DNA of 13,133 nucleotides from Eubacterium sp. (GTDB lineage: Bacteria; Bacillota; Clostridia; Oscillospirales; Acutalibacteraceae), in assembly GCA_029050995.1 (NCBI GenBank), contig JAIDLO010000159.1, positions 1 to 13,133 of the forward strand, read 5' to 3'. Under the pieces are notes generated by a model. The model was not told where the DNA came from and searched no databases. It was given only the letters and a program-made list of their open reading frames with translations. The position numbers and the translations under genes are program-made. Of this stretch, positions 6,453 through 13,133 are shown piece by piece; position 1 is the first letter of the stretch; every line of letters starts with the position of its first letter.

Positions 6453-7907
6453 ATGCAAAATTATATTACGAAAAGTGAAAAGATAAATTACTGTGTCGGG
6501 CTTTCGGGGCAGAATCTTGTTTATTCACTTGTTGGTGCATCATTCTTTACATATTTTATGACGGATATTGCGCTGTTTCCTGCAATTATCGTGTCGGCAC
6601 TTTTGATTATTATGAAGGTGTGGGACGGCATCAATGATCCGATTGTAGGCTCTTTTATTGATAAGCATACCTTTAAAAACGGAGAGAAAATGAGGCCGTT
6701 TTTAAGATATACGCCGCTTCCCGTTGGTGTATTCTCTGTGCTTCTTTTCCTAGTTTTTTCAACAGATGAAAACTTGCTCTGGCTTCGGGTTGCATATTTT
6801 GTAATTATGTATATCTGCTGGGATTTGTCTTATACAGTACAGGATGTTTCTATTTGGGGCATAACGGCTATGGTAACCCCGAATGCAGATGAAAGAGATA
6901 AATTTGTTCAGTGGGCAAGAACAATCGGATCCGTTGTTTATGCAGTATTCAGCACAATGATTCCTATGGTGCTTGAAATGGTTGTAAATGCAACAGGGCA
7001 GTCCTGGCAGTTTATAACGCTTGTTTTTGCGATTATCTTCGGTCTTGGCGGTGCAATGATTTCCAAGAGAGCAGATAAAACGCAGGAAAGAATCCGCGTT
7101 ATTCAGGAAACAAAGCAGGAAAGCCTTATTGAAAGCTTTTCGCTTCTTTTCAAAAACAGAATTTTAATGCTTGTAACTCTTGCAAATCTGATTGGTGCAT
7201 TGGGCTTTGGTGCAAATCTTGTAACCTATTTCTTTAAATATGAAATTTCTTCCGATTTTCTCGGAAACGGAATTGTCGGCGCACTCGGTCTTTCAACCCT
7301 GTTTTATGTTATAACAGGTGCTCCGGGCTTTATCGGTATGGTGCTTGCCGATAAAATGAAAAAGCTTTTCAAAAACAGCTATATCAATGTGCTGATTTTT
7401 ATGCAGTTGTTTAACTGTGCGTTCAGAGTGATTGCATTCCTGGTTGGCTTTGAGGGTAAAAAGCTTTGGATATCCATGATTATTTTGGGTATTGCTTCTT
7501 TGCCTACAGGTGCAAGCAGTATTGCCCAGACCTCTCTGTTCTGTGATGGTATTGATTACACAGAATGGAAAACAGGTAAAAGAACAGAGGGTATTACATT
7601 TTCAATGCAAACCTCATTTACAAAGATTTCAAGCGGTATAACAGCAGGTCTTGCAACGCTTGCGCTTTCGCTTCTGAAATATAATGCTGTAGATAATGCT
7701 GCCGTTTATGTCGGCACACAGTCCGCTGCATTTGATAAATGGATATGGCCGCTTGTTGTGCTTACCCCTGCTGTTGCAAATCTGCTTTATATCATTCCGC
7801 TTCTTTTCGTAAGATACGGTCCTAAGGAAAGAGAAAAGGTAACAGCCGATCTTATCGCAAGAAGAGAAAAAGCAGAACATAAAGCTGAAATTGCAGAGGC
7901 AGAATAA
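6453..7907 (+). CDS. GPH-family (MelB-like) sugar-cation symporter
   Basis: The 484-residue polytopic membrane protein is of the GPH branch of the major facilitator superfamily, which moves glycosides, pentosides or hexuronides with H+ or Na+. The diagnostic motif WDGINDPIVG (residues 57-66) followed by Asp70 matches the cation-binding helix region of MelB. About 12 membrane segments are visible, and the C-terminal tail is charged (KEREKVTADLIARREKAEH). I chose the ATG at 6453 rather than the in-frame TTG at 6429, because the family sequence starts here and AAAGG at 6436-6440 lies upstream of it. The 12-base spacing is longer than ideal. The gene follows the structured repeat, and its stop overlaps the hydrolase start (TAATG), so the two are co-translated. 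The substrate is unknown; the coupled hydrolase suggests an esterified or conjugated sugar. Confidence 0.9.
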   Translation: MQNYITKSEKINYCVGLSGQNLVYSLVGASFFTYFMTDIALFPAIIVSALLIIMKVWDGINDPIVGSFIDKHTFKNGEKMRPFLRYTPLPVGVFSVLLFLVFSTDENLLWLRVAYFVIMYICWDLSYTVQDVSIWGITAMVTPNADERDKFVQWARTIGSVVYAVFSTMIPMVLEMVVNATGQSWQFITLVFAIIFGLGGAMISKRADKTQERIRVIQETKQESLIESFSLLFKNRILMLVTLANLIGALGFGANLVTYFFKYEISSDFLGNGIVGALGLSTLFYVITGAPGFIGMVLADKMKKLFKNSYINVLIFMQLFNCAFRVIAFLVGFEGKKLWISMIILGIASLPTGASSIAQTSLFCDGIDYTEWKTGKRTEGITFSMQTSFTKISSGITAGLATLALSLLKYNAVDNAAVYVGTQSAAFDKWIWPLVVLTPAVANLLYIIPLLFVRYGPKEREKVTADLIARREKAEHKAEIAEAE

Positions 7908-8947
7908 TGAGGTATTATACTACTTTTAACGGAAGCATAGTTCCTGAGCTTGAAAAATTTATTGTTAAGCAAAATGAAACGAAGGATGTATTTTTAGTTT
8001 CTTTTGATGATAATGATATTGATTATATTATTGATTATGCTGCTGATTTGGTATTCATTGATGAGCATAAAAAATATTATAAAATTGAAGGTAAAAAGCT
8101 GATACCAACGGATGAAAAATTTAAGTTTTCTCCAAAAATTTGGTATAAAATGTTTTGCTTTATATATAAAAATCTTCACAGAGAAGAACGAAGGGTTCAG
8201 AATAAGCTGAGCAGTAAAGATAAAACCTCTGTTGTTAAGCAGGGCTTTGATATCGGTGCGTTTAAATCTTATAATTTTATTGATAAAGAAAATAAAATCG
8301 CATATGCATTCAGATTTAAAAAATCTAAAGGAAAAGAAAAACAGCCTTTGGTAATTTTCTTCTGCGGTGCAGGTTCGGTAGGACTTGATAATGTAAAACC
8401 GTTTATAGAGTGTATTCCTATGCTTGGAAAGCTAAATAAGCGCAATTGCAATATCTTGATACCTCAGCCGCTTACCACTGTTAATTATAATAAGAGTTAT
8501 GAGGATTTTAATTCCAAATTTGATGCTTATATCAGTTCGATTCATAATTTAGTTAATCTGTTAACAGATAAGGAAAACATTGATACCAATCGGATTTATG
8601 CTTTCGGTACTTCGCTTGGTGGTTGCTGTACTTGGCGTCTTGTTTATAATTTTCCTGAATTATGTGCCTGTACAGTTCCCGTTGTTGGCAGATTTGATTT
8701 GAAAATAGAGGCTTCTCCGTACACCGATTTTGAAAGAATTGCACATATACCTATGTGGGTTGCACATTCTTCTGATGATAAAATTATTGATGTTGAGTAT
8801 GACGATTTTGCTGTGGCGGAATTGAAAAAGCTTGGTGCAGATATCAAATATACCCGTTGGGATAAATATGGTCATGGTATGGCAGGACGGTTTTATCATA
8901 AAGAAGATTGGTGTAATTGGATGTTTGAACAAAATAAAAAGAGTTGA
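7907..8947 (+). CDS. Alpha/beta hydrolase, prolyl-oligopeptidase/esterase-like
   Basis: The 346-residue cytosolic protein has an N-terminal part of about 145 residues that I do not recognise (AT-rich code, many Lys, Asp and Tyr), followed by an alpha/beta hydrolase domain. The nucleophile elbow is GTSLGG with Ser236. The likely acid is Asp290 or Asp291 (HSSDDK) and the base His323 (YGHGM). FFCGAGSVG, before the elbow, fits an oxyanion-hole strand. No signal peptide is seen. The start overlaps the transporter stop by one base, with AGAGG 7 bases before it. It may cleave an ester or a peptide bond in a compound brought in by the transporter; this is inference from linkage. Its coding sequence looks more AT-rich than the flanking genes. 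The stop codon lies inside the terminator stem. Confidence 0.85.
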   Translation: MRYYTTFNGSIVPELEKFIVKQNETKDVFLVSFDDNDIDYIIDYAADLVFIDEHKKYYKIEGKKLIPTDEKFKFSPKIWYKMFCFIYKNLHREERRVQNKLSSKDKTSVVKQGFDIGAFKSYNFIDKENKIAYAFRFKKSKGKEKQPLVIFFCGAGSVGLDNVKPFIECIPMLGKLNKRNCNILIPQPLTTVNYNKSYEDFNSKFDAYISSIHNLVNLLTDKENIDTNRIYAFGTSLGGCCTWRLVYNFPELCACTVPVVGRFDLKIEASPYTDFERIAHIPMWVAHSSDDKIIDVEYDDFAVAELKKLGADIKYTRWDKYGHGMAGRFYHKEDWCNWMFEQNKKS

Positions 8948-8970
8948 ACAATATGTTCAACTCTTTTTTT
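8937..8970. terminator. Bidirectional intrinsic terminator between hydrolase and PAP2 genes
   Basis: GAGTTGAACA (8941-8950) pairs perfectly with TGTTCAACTC (8954-8963) around a 3-base loop. An A run precedes it and seven Ts follow it, so it can end transcripts on both strands. The hydrolase TGA stop (8945-8947) is inside the stem. It serves the converging hydrolase and PAP2 genes. Confidence 0.88.
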
Positions 8971-9016
8971 GCCTCCCTTGTTAAAGGGAGGGGGACCGCT
9001 TGCGGTGGAGGGATTC
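8971..9016. repeat. Short GC-rich double-hairpin repeat
   Basis: CCTCCCTT (8972-8979) pairs with AAGGGAGG (8984-8991), then ACCGC (8995-8999) with GCGGT (9002-9006). GGAGGG (9007-9012) can pair with the first CCTCCC as an alternative. It is much richer in GC than its surroundings and ends at the base before the PAP2 stop codon. From memory, similar hairpin blocks are widespread between genes in gut Clostridia; no second copy is in this window. Confidence 0.5.
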
Positions 9017-10045
9017 TTAAATATCCCTTGTCGGCAAAATATTTTTCTTTTCAAGCAGTTTTAATGCGCCGAAAGCAACAAGGAAGAAAAGCATTCCAAC
9101 GATTGCACCAAGGGAAATATCGGATAAGAAATGCGCGCCTCTTACCATTCTTGTAAAGCCAAGAAAGGCTATGTAAATAAAGGATATGATGCAGGCAGGA
9201 ACAGTAAATTTCTTTATCTTTTCAAACCTGCTTACAAGAAGCGGGAAAAGAAGCGAGAAGCATCCGCTGATTACATGTCCGCTCGGGCAGCTGCCTCCGC
9301 CTAATTCAAAGCCGTTCAGCATTGCGCCGCCGTTGCCTTTTTGATACCAGCTTGTAAATAATGAAAAATCGGATGTGCCAACAAGTGCGCTTGTTACCTC
9401 GGCTGCTTTCGCATCTTCAATGCCGCTTGAAAATGCAACCATTTCACGGAAACGGACTCTGTTTGCAATGCCTTTTATCGGGCTTTCAAAGCAGAAAAAT
9501 ATGCCAATCAGAATTCCTATAAGAGCAAGCGGCTCAAGTTTGTTTAATACCTTTTTCGGAATTCTTGAGCATATGGCGATAAAGATTATGGCAACAACGC
9601 CTGAAATGATATACCATACACCCTTGCTTAAATCAACATAATATTTGCCGACATTTCTGATAACCTTATCCCATCCTAAAACAGCAAGCACGGTAAAGCC
9701 AATAATCTCAATTGCATTTACAATGAAATTAAAAAACTTGTATGCTTTGCTCTTAACCGCATTTTCGCTTAATGCCGGAATAAACGGAAACAAGCGGTGG
9801 ATGATTTCAAGGCATTCTGCAAGATTGTGCCTTGTTAATAAAAGCACGGTTGCAGCAGGCGCCCACATTGCAAATCTCGGCACCTCGCCCCAGATTTCAA
9901 AAAATCTCGCAATCGGGTTTGTCGGATTAAAAAGCTCTTGATTCAGCTTTAAATCGTAAAGGCTTCCGATAACAACGAAAGCTGCAAAAAACAGAAAATA
10001 AAATACGATAAATGATGTGTAAATTTTGCTTTGTTTCGTTTTCAT
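9017..10045 (-). CDS. PAP2-family membrane phosphatase
   Basis: The 342-residue integral membrane protein has a C-terminal phosphatidic acid phosphatase type 2 domain, which removes phosphate from lipid phosphates such as phosphatidate or undecaprenyl pyrophosphate. Motif 2 is PSGH (254-257), with the proton-donor His257. Motif 3 is Arg299, His305 and Asp309 in TRMVRGAHFLSD, with Thr instead of the usual Ser. Motif 1 is degenerate: Lys191 and Arg198 keep the normal spacing, but the following Pro is Phe199. Several hydrophobic segments precede the domain (about 10-30, 55-71, 104-124, 145-160, 170-186), and two to three lie in it. AT-rich upstream DNA with GGAGGG 7 bases before the ATG at 10045 supports the start. 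It converges on the hydrolase gene and diverges from the second transporter. The substrate is not predictable. Confidence 0.85.
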   Translation of the reverse strand: MKTKQSKIYTSFIVFYFLFFAAFVVIGSLYDLKLNQELFNPTNPIARFFEIWGEVPRFAMWAPAATVLLLTRHNLAECLEIIHRLFPFIPALSENAVKSKAYKFFNFIVNAIEIIGFTVLAVLGWDKVIRNVGKYYVDLSKGVWYIISGVVAIIFIAICSRIPKKVLNKLEPLALIGILIGIFFCFESPIKGIANRVRFREMVAFSSGIEDAKAAEVTSALVGTSDFSLFTSWYQKGNGGAMLNGFELGGGSCPSGHVISGCFSLLFPLLVSRFEKIKKFTVPACIISFIYIAFLGFTRMVRGAHFLSDISLGAIVGMLFFLVAFGALKLLEKKNILPTRDI

Positions 10046-10111
10046 ATGTATCCCTCCGATACTATATTAACATAATGCTTTTGCAATTACCATATTTTTG
10101 CTTTATATTTC

Positions 10112-10140
10112 TTGCTTATTGTTTCTTGTTGTAGTAATAT
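10112..10140 (+). promoter_or_regulatory. Possible promoter of the second GPH transporter
   Basis: TTGCTT (10112-10117), 17 bases, then TAATAT (10135-10140), with transcription starting a few bases before the GGAGG site at 10154-10158. It lies in the 121-base gap shared with the divergent PAP2 gene. Other A/T-rich alternatives exist, so this is a best guess. Confidence 0.4.
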
Positions 10141-10166
10141 AAAATTATACTGTGGAGGTGGTATTT

Positions 10167-11639
10167 ATGGCACAGAAAAGTGCTTTAACCAAAAAGAAAA
10201 AAACGGGCTATGCCTTTGGTATCTTTACCGAATCGCTGATTTATAATATGTTTTACACATATTATTTAACCTTTTTGAATGAAATTGTCGGCATTCAGCC
10301 AAAGTACAGTTCAATCATTATTTTCATTTCCATTGCTTGGGATGCAGTAACTGATCCTATGATTGGTAATTATACCGATAGGGTAGGGGTAGACAAGCGT
10401 AAGGTTATGAAAAAATCTCTGTTCCCACTTGGTATTATCTTTATCGTTGCGTGGACAAATGTCGGCGCTGTGTTTGATTCCCAGCTTTTAAAAATACTGC
10501 TTTACACTGTGATTTCAATGGCAATCTGGGTTTTCTATACAATGTATACAATTCCGTATTATGCCGTTGTTGCTGAGATAACAGAGGATTATGATGAAAG
10601 AACGCAGATACGCTCTTTCTCCTCTCTTCTGAATGCAATCGCTGTTGGTCTCGGAAACATTCTTCCTGCTCTTGTTCCAACGGTTGCTGTTCTTTTAACG
10701 GAAAAATACGAAAGCAATGCCTACGCTGTTGTTGCGGCGATTATAAGCATTATGGCAGTTATTTTAGGTTTTATCTGTTGTAAGTCCTTAAATGGCGTTT
10801 ATGAGCCGAAAAAAGCGCTTGAGAATCAGCCTCTTCAGAAAACAACGCTTAAAACAACAACGAAAGCCTTTGGCGAAATTATCAAGATGAAGCCTGCAAA
10901 ATTCTTTCTGCTGTTTGTGTTCTTCTTCCTTGCCGCCTCTTCTATGATTCAGGCAAATTTAACCTATATGGTTATTGATTGTATCGGTATGGATTATGAT
11001 ACGGGAATTGTTTTTGTTATCCTTTCTCTTGTTGTTTCAATGGCGATAACCGTTCCGATTGTTGAGGCTGTTGCAAAAGCAAAGGACAGACGCTTTGCCG
11101 TAATTCTGTTTCTTTCATTAGCAACGCTTGGAGAAATCGCTCTTAAAATAGTTGGCCTTGATATGGAAATCGGCGGATTTAAAATTATGTGCATCCTTGC
11201 GCCTGCTGTCCTTGGCTTAGGTATAGGCACCTTCTGGACACTGTTTTATTCAATGGGCTATGACCTTGTTGAGCTTGATGAATTTAAAACAGGCGAACGA
11301 AGAGAGTCAACGATTACTGCGCTTCCGCAGCTTGTTCAGAAATTCGGCTCAGCCTTCGGTATTTTAATGGCAGGTCAGCTTCTTTCACTTTACGGATACG
11401 ATTCCTCTGCTGATGTTGCGGGAAATGAGGCTTTGTTTACTGTTGTAACAGATCAAAAAATTATTAACGGTATGGAAAATATTTCAACAATTATTCCTGC
11501 CGCTCTGCTTGCTGTTTCTGTTCTTTTCGCTGTTCTTTATCCTATGACAAGAAAAAGAGTAAATGCGCTTATGGCTCAGCTGAATAAAAAGAGAAACAAC
11601 GAAGACTATTCAACAGACGGCTTTGAAAAATTACTTTAA
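10167..11639 (+). CDS. GPH-family (MelB-like) sugar-cation symporter, second
   Basis: The 490-residue membrane transporter has about 12 hydrophobic segments and the GPH signature WDAVTDPMIG (58-67) followed by Asp71 (YTDRVGVDKRK). It also has YAVVAEITEDYDERT, typical of the cytoplasmic loop region of this family. The start is the ATG at 10167, with GGAGG 8 bases before it. The GTG at 10152 lies within that ribosome binding region and is rejected. It resembles the transporter at 6453 only at family level, so the two are not a recent duplication. It appears to be a single-gene unit with its own terminator. It probably imports a glycoside or sugar with H+ or Na+; the substrate is unknown. Confidence 0.9.
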   Translation: MAQKSALTKKKKTGYAFGIFTESLIYNMFYTYYLTFLNEIVGIQPKYSSIIIFISIAWDAVTDPMIGNYTDRVGVDKRKVMKKSLFPLGIIFIVAWTNVGAVFDSQLLKILLYTVISMAIWVFYTMYTIPYYAVVAEITEDYDERTQIRSFSSLLNAIAVGLGNILPALVPTVAVLLTEKYESNAYAVVAAIISIMAVILGFICCKSLNGVYEPKKALENQPLQKTTLKTTTKAFGEIIKMKPAKFFLLFVFFFLAASSMIQANLTYMVIDCIGMDYDTGIVFVILSLVVSMAITVPIVEAVAKAKDRRFAVILFLSLATLGEIALKIVGLDMEIGGFKIMCILAPAVLGLGIGTFWTLFYSMGYDLVELDEFKTGERRESTITALPQLVQKFGSAFGILMAGQLLSLYGYDSSADVAGNEALFTVVTDQKIINGMENISTIIPAALLAVSVLFAVLYPMTRKRVNALMAQLNKKRNNEDYSTDGFEKLL

Positions 11640-11650
11640 TAAAATCTTTG

Positions 11651-11678
11651 AAAATCCCCATTGATTTGGGGATTTTTT
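11651..11678 (+). terminator. Intrinsic terminator of the second transporter gene
   Basis: AAAATCCCC (11651-11659) pairs with GGGGATTTT (11668-11676), and the 3' side runs on into a tract of six Ts (11673-11678). It starts 11 bases after the stop codon. Confidence 0.88.
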
Positions 11679-11722
11679 CAATATTGCAACCGTAAATTTA
11701 CATTTTGAATACTGATTTTCGA

Positions 11723-11752
11723 TTGTTATTTTGTGTTCTGATGTGTTACTAT
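11723..11752 (+). promoter_or_regulatory. Extended -10 promoter of the XRE regulator gene
   Basis: TTGTTA (11723-11728), 18 bases, then TACTAT (11747-11752) preceded by TG at 11744-11745, an extended -10. The leader to the ATG at 11776 would be only about 17 bases and contains the AAGGA site. Confidence 0.5.
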
Positions 11753-11775
11753 TAGCTTGAAAGGACGGTGGATTT

Positions 11776-13002
11776 ATGAGGTTTGATGAAAATTTAAGAA
11801 ACCTTCGTAAAGAAAAGGATTATTCTCAGGAATACCTTGCTGAAAGATTAGGGGTTACCCGCCAAACAATTTCTAAATGGGAAAACGGCACGGCTATGCC
11901 CGATTTGAAAAAGCTGATTGAGCTTGCCGATTTCTTTGAAACATCAATGGATGATTTGCTTGGCTTGGATTATAAAACAATGAATCCGAAACAGAATTTC
12001 GCTGAAAGCGGCGGTAATGATTATAATGGAGCTGAGGCAGTTCTTGCAAACAGATATACAAATGATTTGATTAACAGAGCGTCAAATCGTATGAACAGTA
12101 AAACAAAGGGCTTATCTATTCTTTTAGCTTTTGTTGCGATAGGTCTTGCCATTTCTGTTATTTTTATCTCAGGAACGATAAGTACACTTCAAAGCCAGAT
12201 CAGCGGACTGCATAATTCTATTTCTTATCTTCAGCAGAATAATCAAGACAGTAATCATTATGATGATGAAGAAGAATACTATGTTGAGGTTAAGGTATTA
12301 AGAGTAAACCCTAAAACGCCTTATATTATTCAGGCTGAATTCAAATATGCGCCAACAAGCTATCCAAAAAACTCAAGCATTTATTATTTGCTTCCTAAAA
12401 AGGATGGGGGAGTAGAGCGTATTGAAGCGGTTGATAATAACGGCGATTTTGTTGCAAAGGCTGATATTGATTTAAGCCTTGATAAGCCTGTCTATTTTGT
12501 GCTTGATGACGGCAAAAACATCATTAAGCAGGAGGTTTATATTGATCCAAGCGATATTTACGGACATGTTAGTTATGTCTGTCAGTATGAAATTGTTGAA
12601 AAGAAAAATAGCTATACTTTTTCAACGAATTTCGATAGTATTATCCAATGGTATATTACAGATTACGCAACTGTTCAGTCAGCTGATTTGGTTGTTCGTG
12701 CAGACAGCAAAGAGGTTTATAGAAACACTTTGAAGCAATCCGCTTTTAAAGAAGATGACAGTTCTCTATTTTGTGATTTTCAAGTACCGGATTTTACAAT
12801 CGAAGATTTAAAAAAGCCTAAGGAAATTGATATTTATATTGAATTCAAGCTTGATAAGAACATTGTTTGTAAAGCCCACTTAGAGCATAACAAACCAATG
12901 TATTATACGGAAGAGAGTATGGAAGAAGTGTTAAGTCAGTCCTATACTGAATATGTTTTCTTGGATGGCGATAAAACAATAACAGTAAATGGTATTAATT
13001 AA
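11776..13002 (+). CDS. Membrane-anchored XRE-family transcriptional regulator
   Basis: The 408-residue protein starts with a Cro/CI-type helix-turn-helix (about 6-62; SQEYLAERLGVTRQTISKWE, then MPDLKKLIELADFFETSMDDLL). A polar linker and a single membrane segment follow at about 113-133 (LSILLAFVAIGLAISVIF). Arg and Lys before this segment place the N-terminus in the cytosol. Then come a short possible coiled coil (136-157), an acidic stretch (DDEEE, 163-167) and about 240 residues that look beta-rich and would lie outside the membrane; I do not recognise this domain. The layout fits a one-component sensor that detects something at the cell surface and binds DNA directly. AAGGA lies upstream of the ATG. 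It is a single-gene unit between terminators. Its target genes cannot be read off; the upstream transporter is a candidate. Confidence 0.88.
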   Translation: MRFDENLRNLRKEKDYSQEYLAERLGVTRQTISKWENGTAMPDLKKLIELADFFETSMDDLLGLDYKTMNPKQNFAESGGNDYNGAEAVLANRYTNDLINRASNRMNSKTKGLSILLAFVAIGLAISVIFISGTISTLQSQISGLHNSISYLQQNNQDSNHYDDEEEYYVEVKVLRVNPKTPYIIQAEFKYAPTSYPKNSSIYYLLPKKDGGVERIEAVDNNGDFVAKADIDLSLDKPVYFVLDDGKNIIKQEVYIDPSDIYGHVSYVCQYEIVEKKNSYTFSTNFDSIIQWYITDYATVQSADLVVRADSKEVYRNTLKQSAFKEDDSSLFCDFQVPDFTIEDLKKPKEIDIYIEFKLDKNIVCKAHLEHNKPMYYTEESMEEVLSQSYTEYVFLDGDKTITVNGIN

Positions 13003-13008
13003 AAGAAG

Positions 13009-13036
13009 AAACGGCTGTGGGAAACCACAGCCGTTT
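13009..13036 (+). terminator. Terminator of the regulator gene, T-tract cut short by the repeat
   Basis: AAACGGCTGTGG (13009-13020) pairs with CCACAGCCGTTT (13025-13036) around a GAAA tetraloop: 12 perfect pairs with a GC-rich core. Only three Ts follow the core before the sequence becomes the repeat element (TA then GGCAAT from 13038). Confidence 0.8.
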
Positions 13037-13037
13037 A

Positions 13038-13133
13038 GGCAATGAAGAGGAATCCAAACCGTGGTTTAAATTGGCTGATTTGCCCTTACTCTGCGTTAAA
13101 AAGCCTCGGAATACGGAAAGTATTCCTGCGTTT
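13038..13133. mobile_element. MITE-like structured repeat, copy 2, cut by window end
   Basis: The sequence from 13035 to 13133 matches the reverse complement of 6316-6414 with 4 differences in 99 bases and no gaps. The element proper starts at GGCAATGAAGAG after TA (13036-13037). The GGAATAC/GTATTCC hairpin is kept, with one change only in its loop. The rest of the element, about 177 bases if full length, is outside the window. Confidence 0.8.

Noticed and set aside
10152..10166. In-frame GTG start for the second GPH transporter, adding 5 residues
   Set aside because: The GTG overlaps the GGAGG ribosome binding site of the ATG at 10167.
6139..13133. CRISPR array or tandem repeat
   Set aside because: The two copies are far apart and inverted, and nothing in the window shows regularly spaced short repeats.

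Overview
The window looks like chromosomal DNA of a low-GC Gram-positive anaerobe of the Clostridia, probably a gut Oscillospiraceae- or Lachnospiraceae-like bacterium. This is an inference from the AT-rich code, strong AGGAGG-type ribosome binding sites, many compact intrinsic terminators, a feoA-feoB pair, an iron-dependent alcohol dehydrogenase and two GPH-type (MelB-like) sugar transporters. I cannot name the species. Nine genes are supported, and none needs a frameshift.

Left part (1-3800), all on the minus strand and apparently three separate transcription units: a methylmalonate-semialdehyde-dehydrogenase-like CoA-acylating aldehyde dehydrogenase with its own promoter and terminator; an AraC-type regulator with a GyrI-like ligand domain and its own terminator; and an iron-containing alcohol dehydrogenase with a near-consensus promoter, cut off by the window edge. 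The two enzymes could act on the same (semi)aldehyde pool and the AraC protein could control either one, but the sequence does not prove this.

Middle (3800-6100): feoA and feoB on the plus strand, overlapping by four bases and ending in a good terminator. They encode a ferrous iron importer. A small inverted repeat lies over the feoA ribosome binding site and start.

Right part (6100-13133): a GPH transporter translationally coupled to a serine alpha/beta hydrolase, a convergent PAP2-type membrane phosphatase, a second GPH transporter, and a membrane-anchored XRE-family regulator. This block is bracketed by two inverted copies of a non-coding repeat. The complete copy (6139-6411, 273 bp) has 23-bp terminal inverted repeats with one mismatch, is flanked by TA on both sides and can fold into two long internal hairpin arms, which fits a TA-targeting MITE. 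The second copy starts at 13038 and runs off the window; its visible 99 bases (including the flanking TTA) differ from the first at four positions.

The most interesting point is where these elements sit. Copy 1 lies directly between a good sigma-70-type promoter (6103-6131) and the GPH transporter gene, so the element would be transcribed as a structured leader of that operon. Copy 2 begins at the short T-tract of the regulator gene's terminator. A different, short GC-rich double-hairpin repeat (8971-9016) sits between the shared terminator and the PAP2 stop codon. I found no tRNA, rRNA, CRISPR array or transposase gene.
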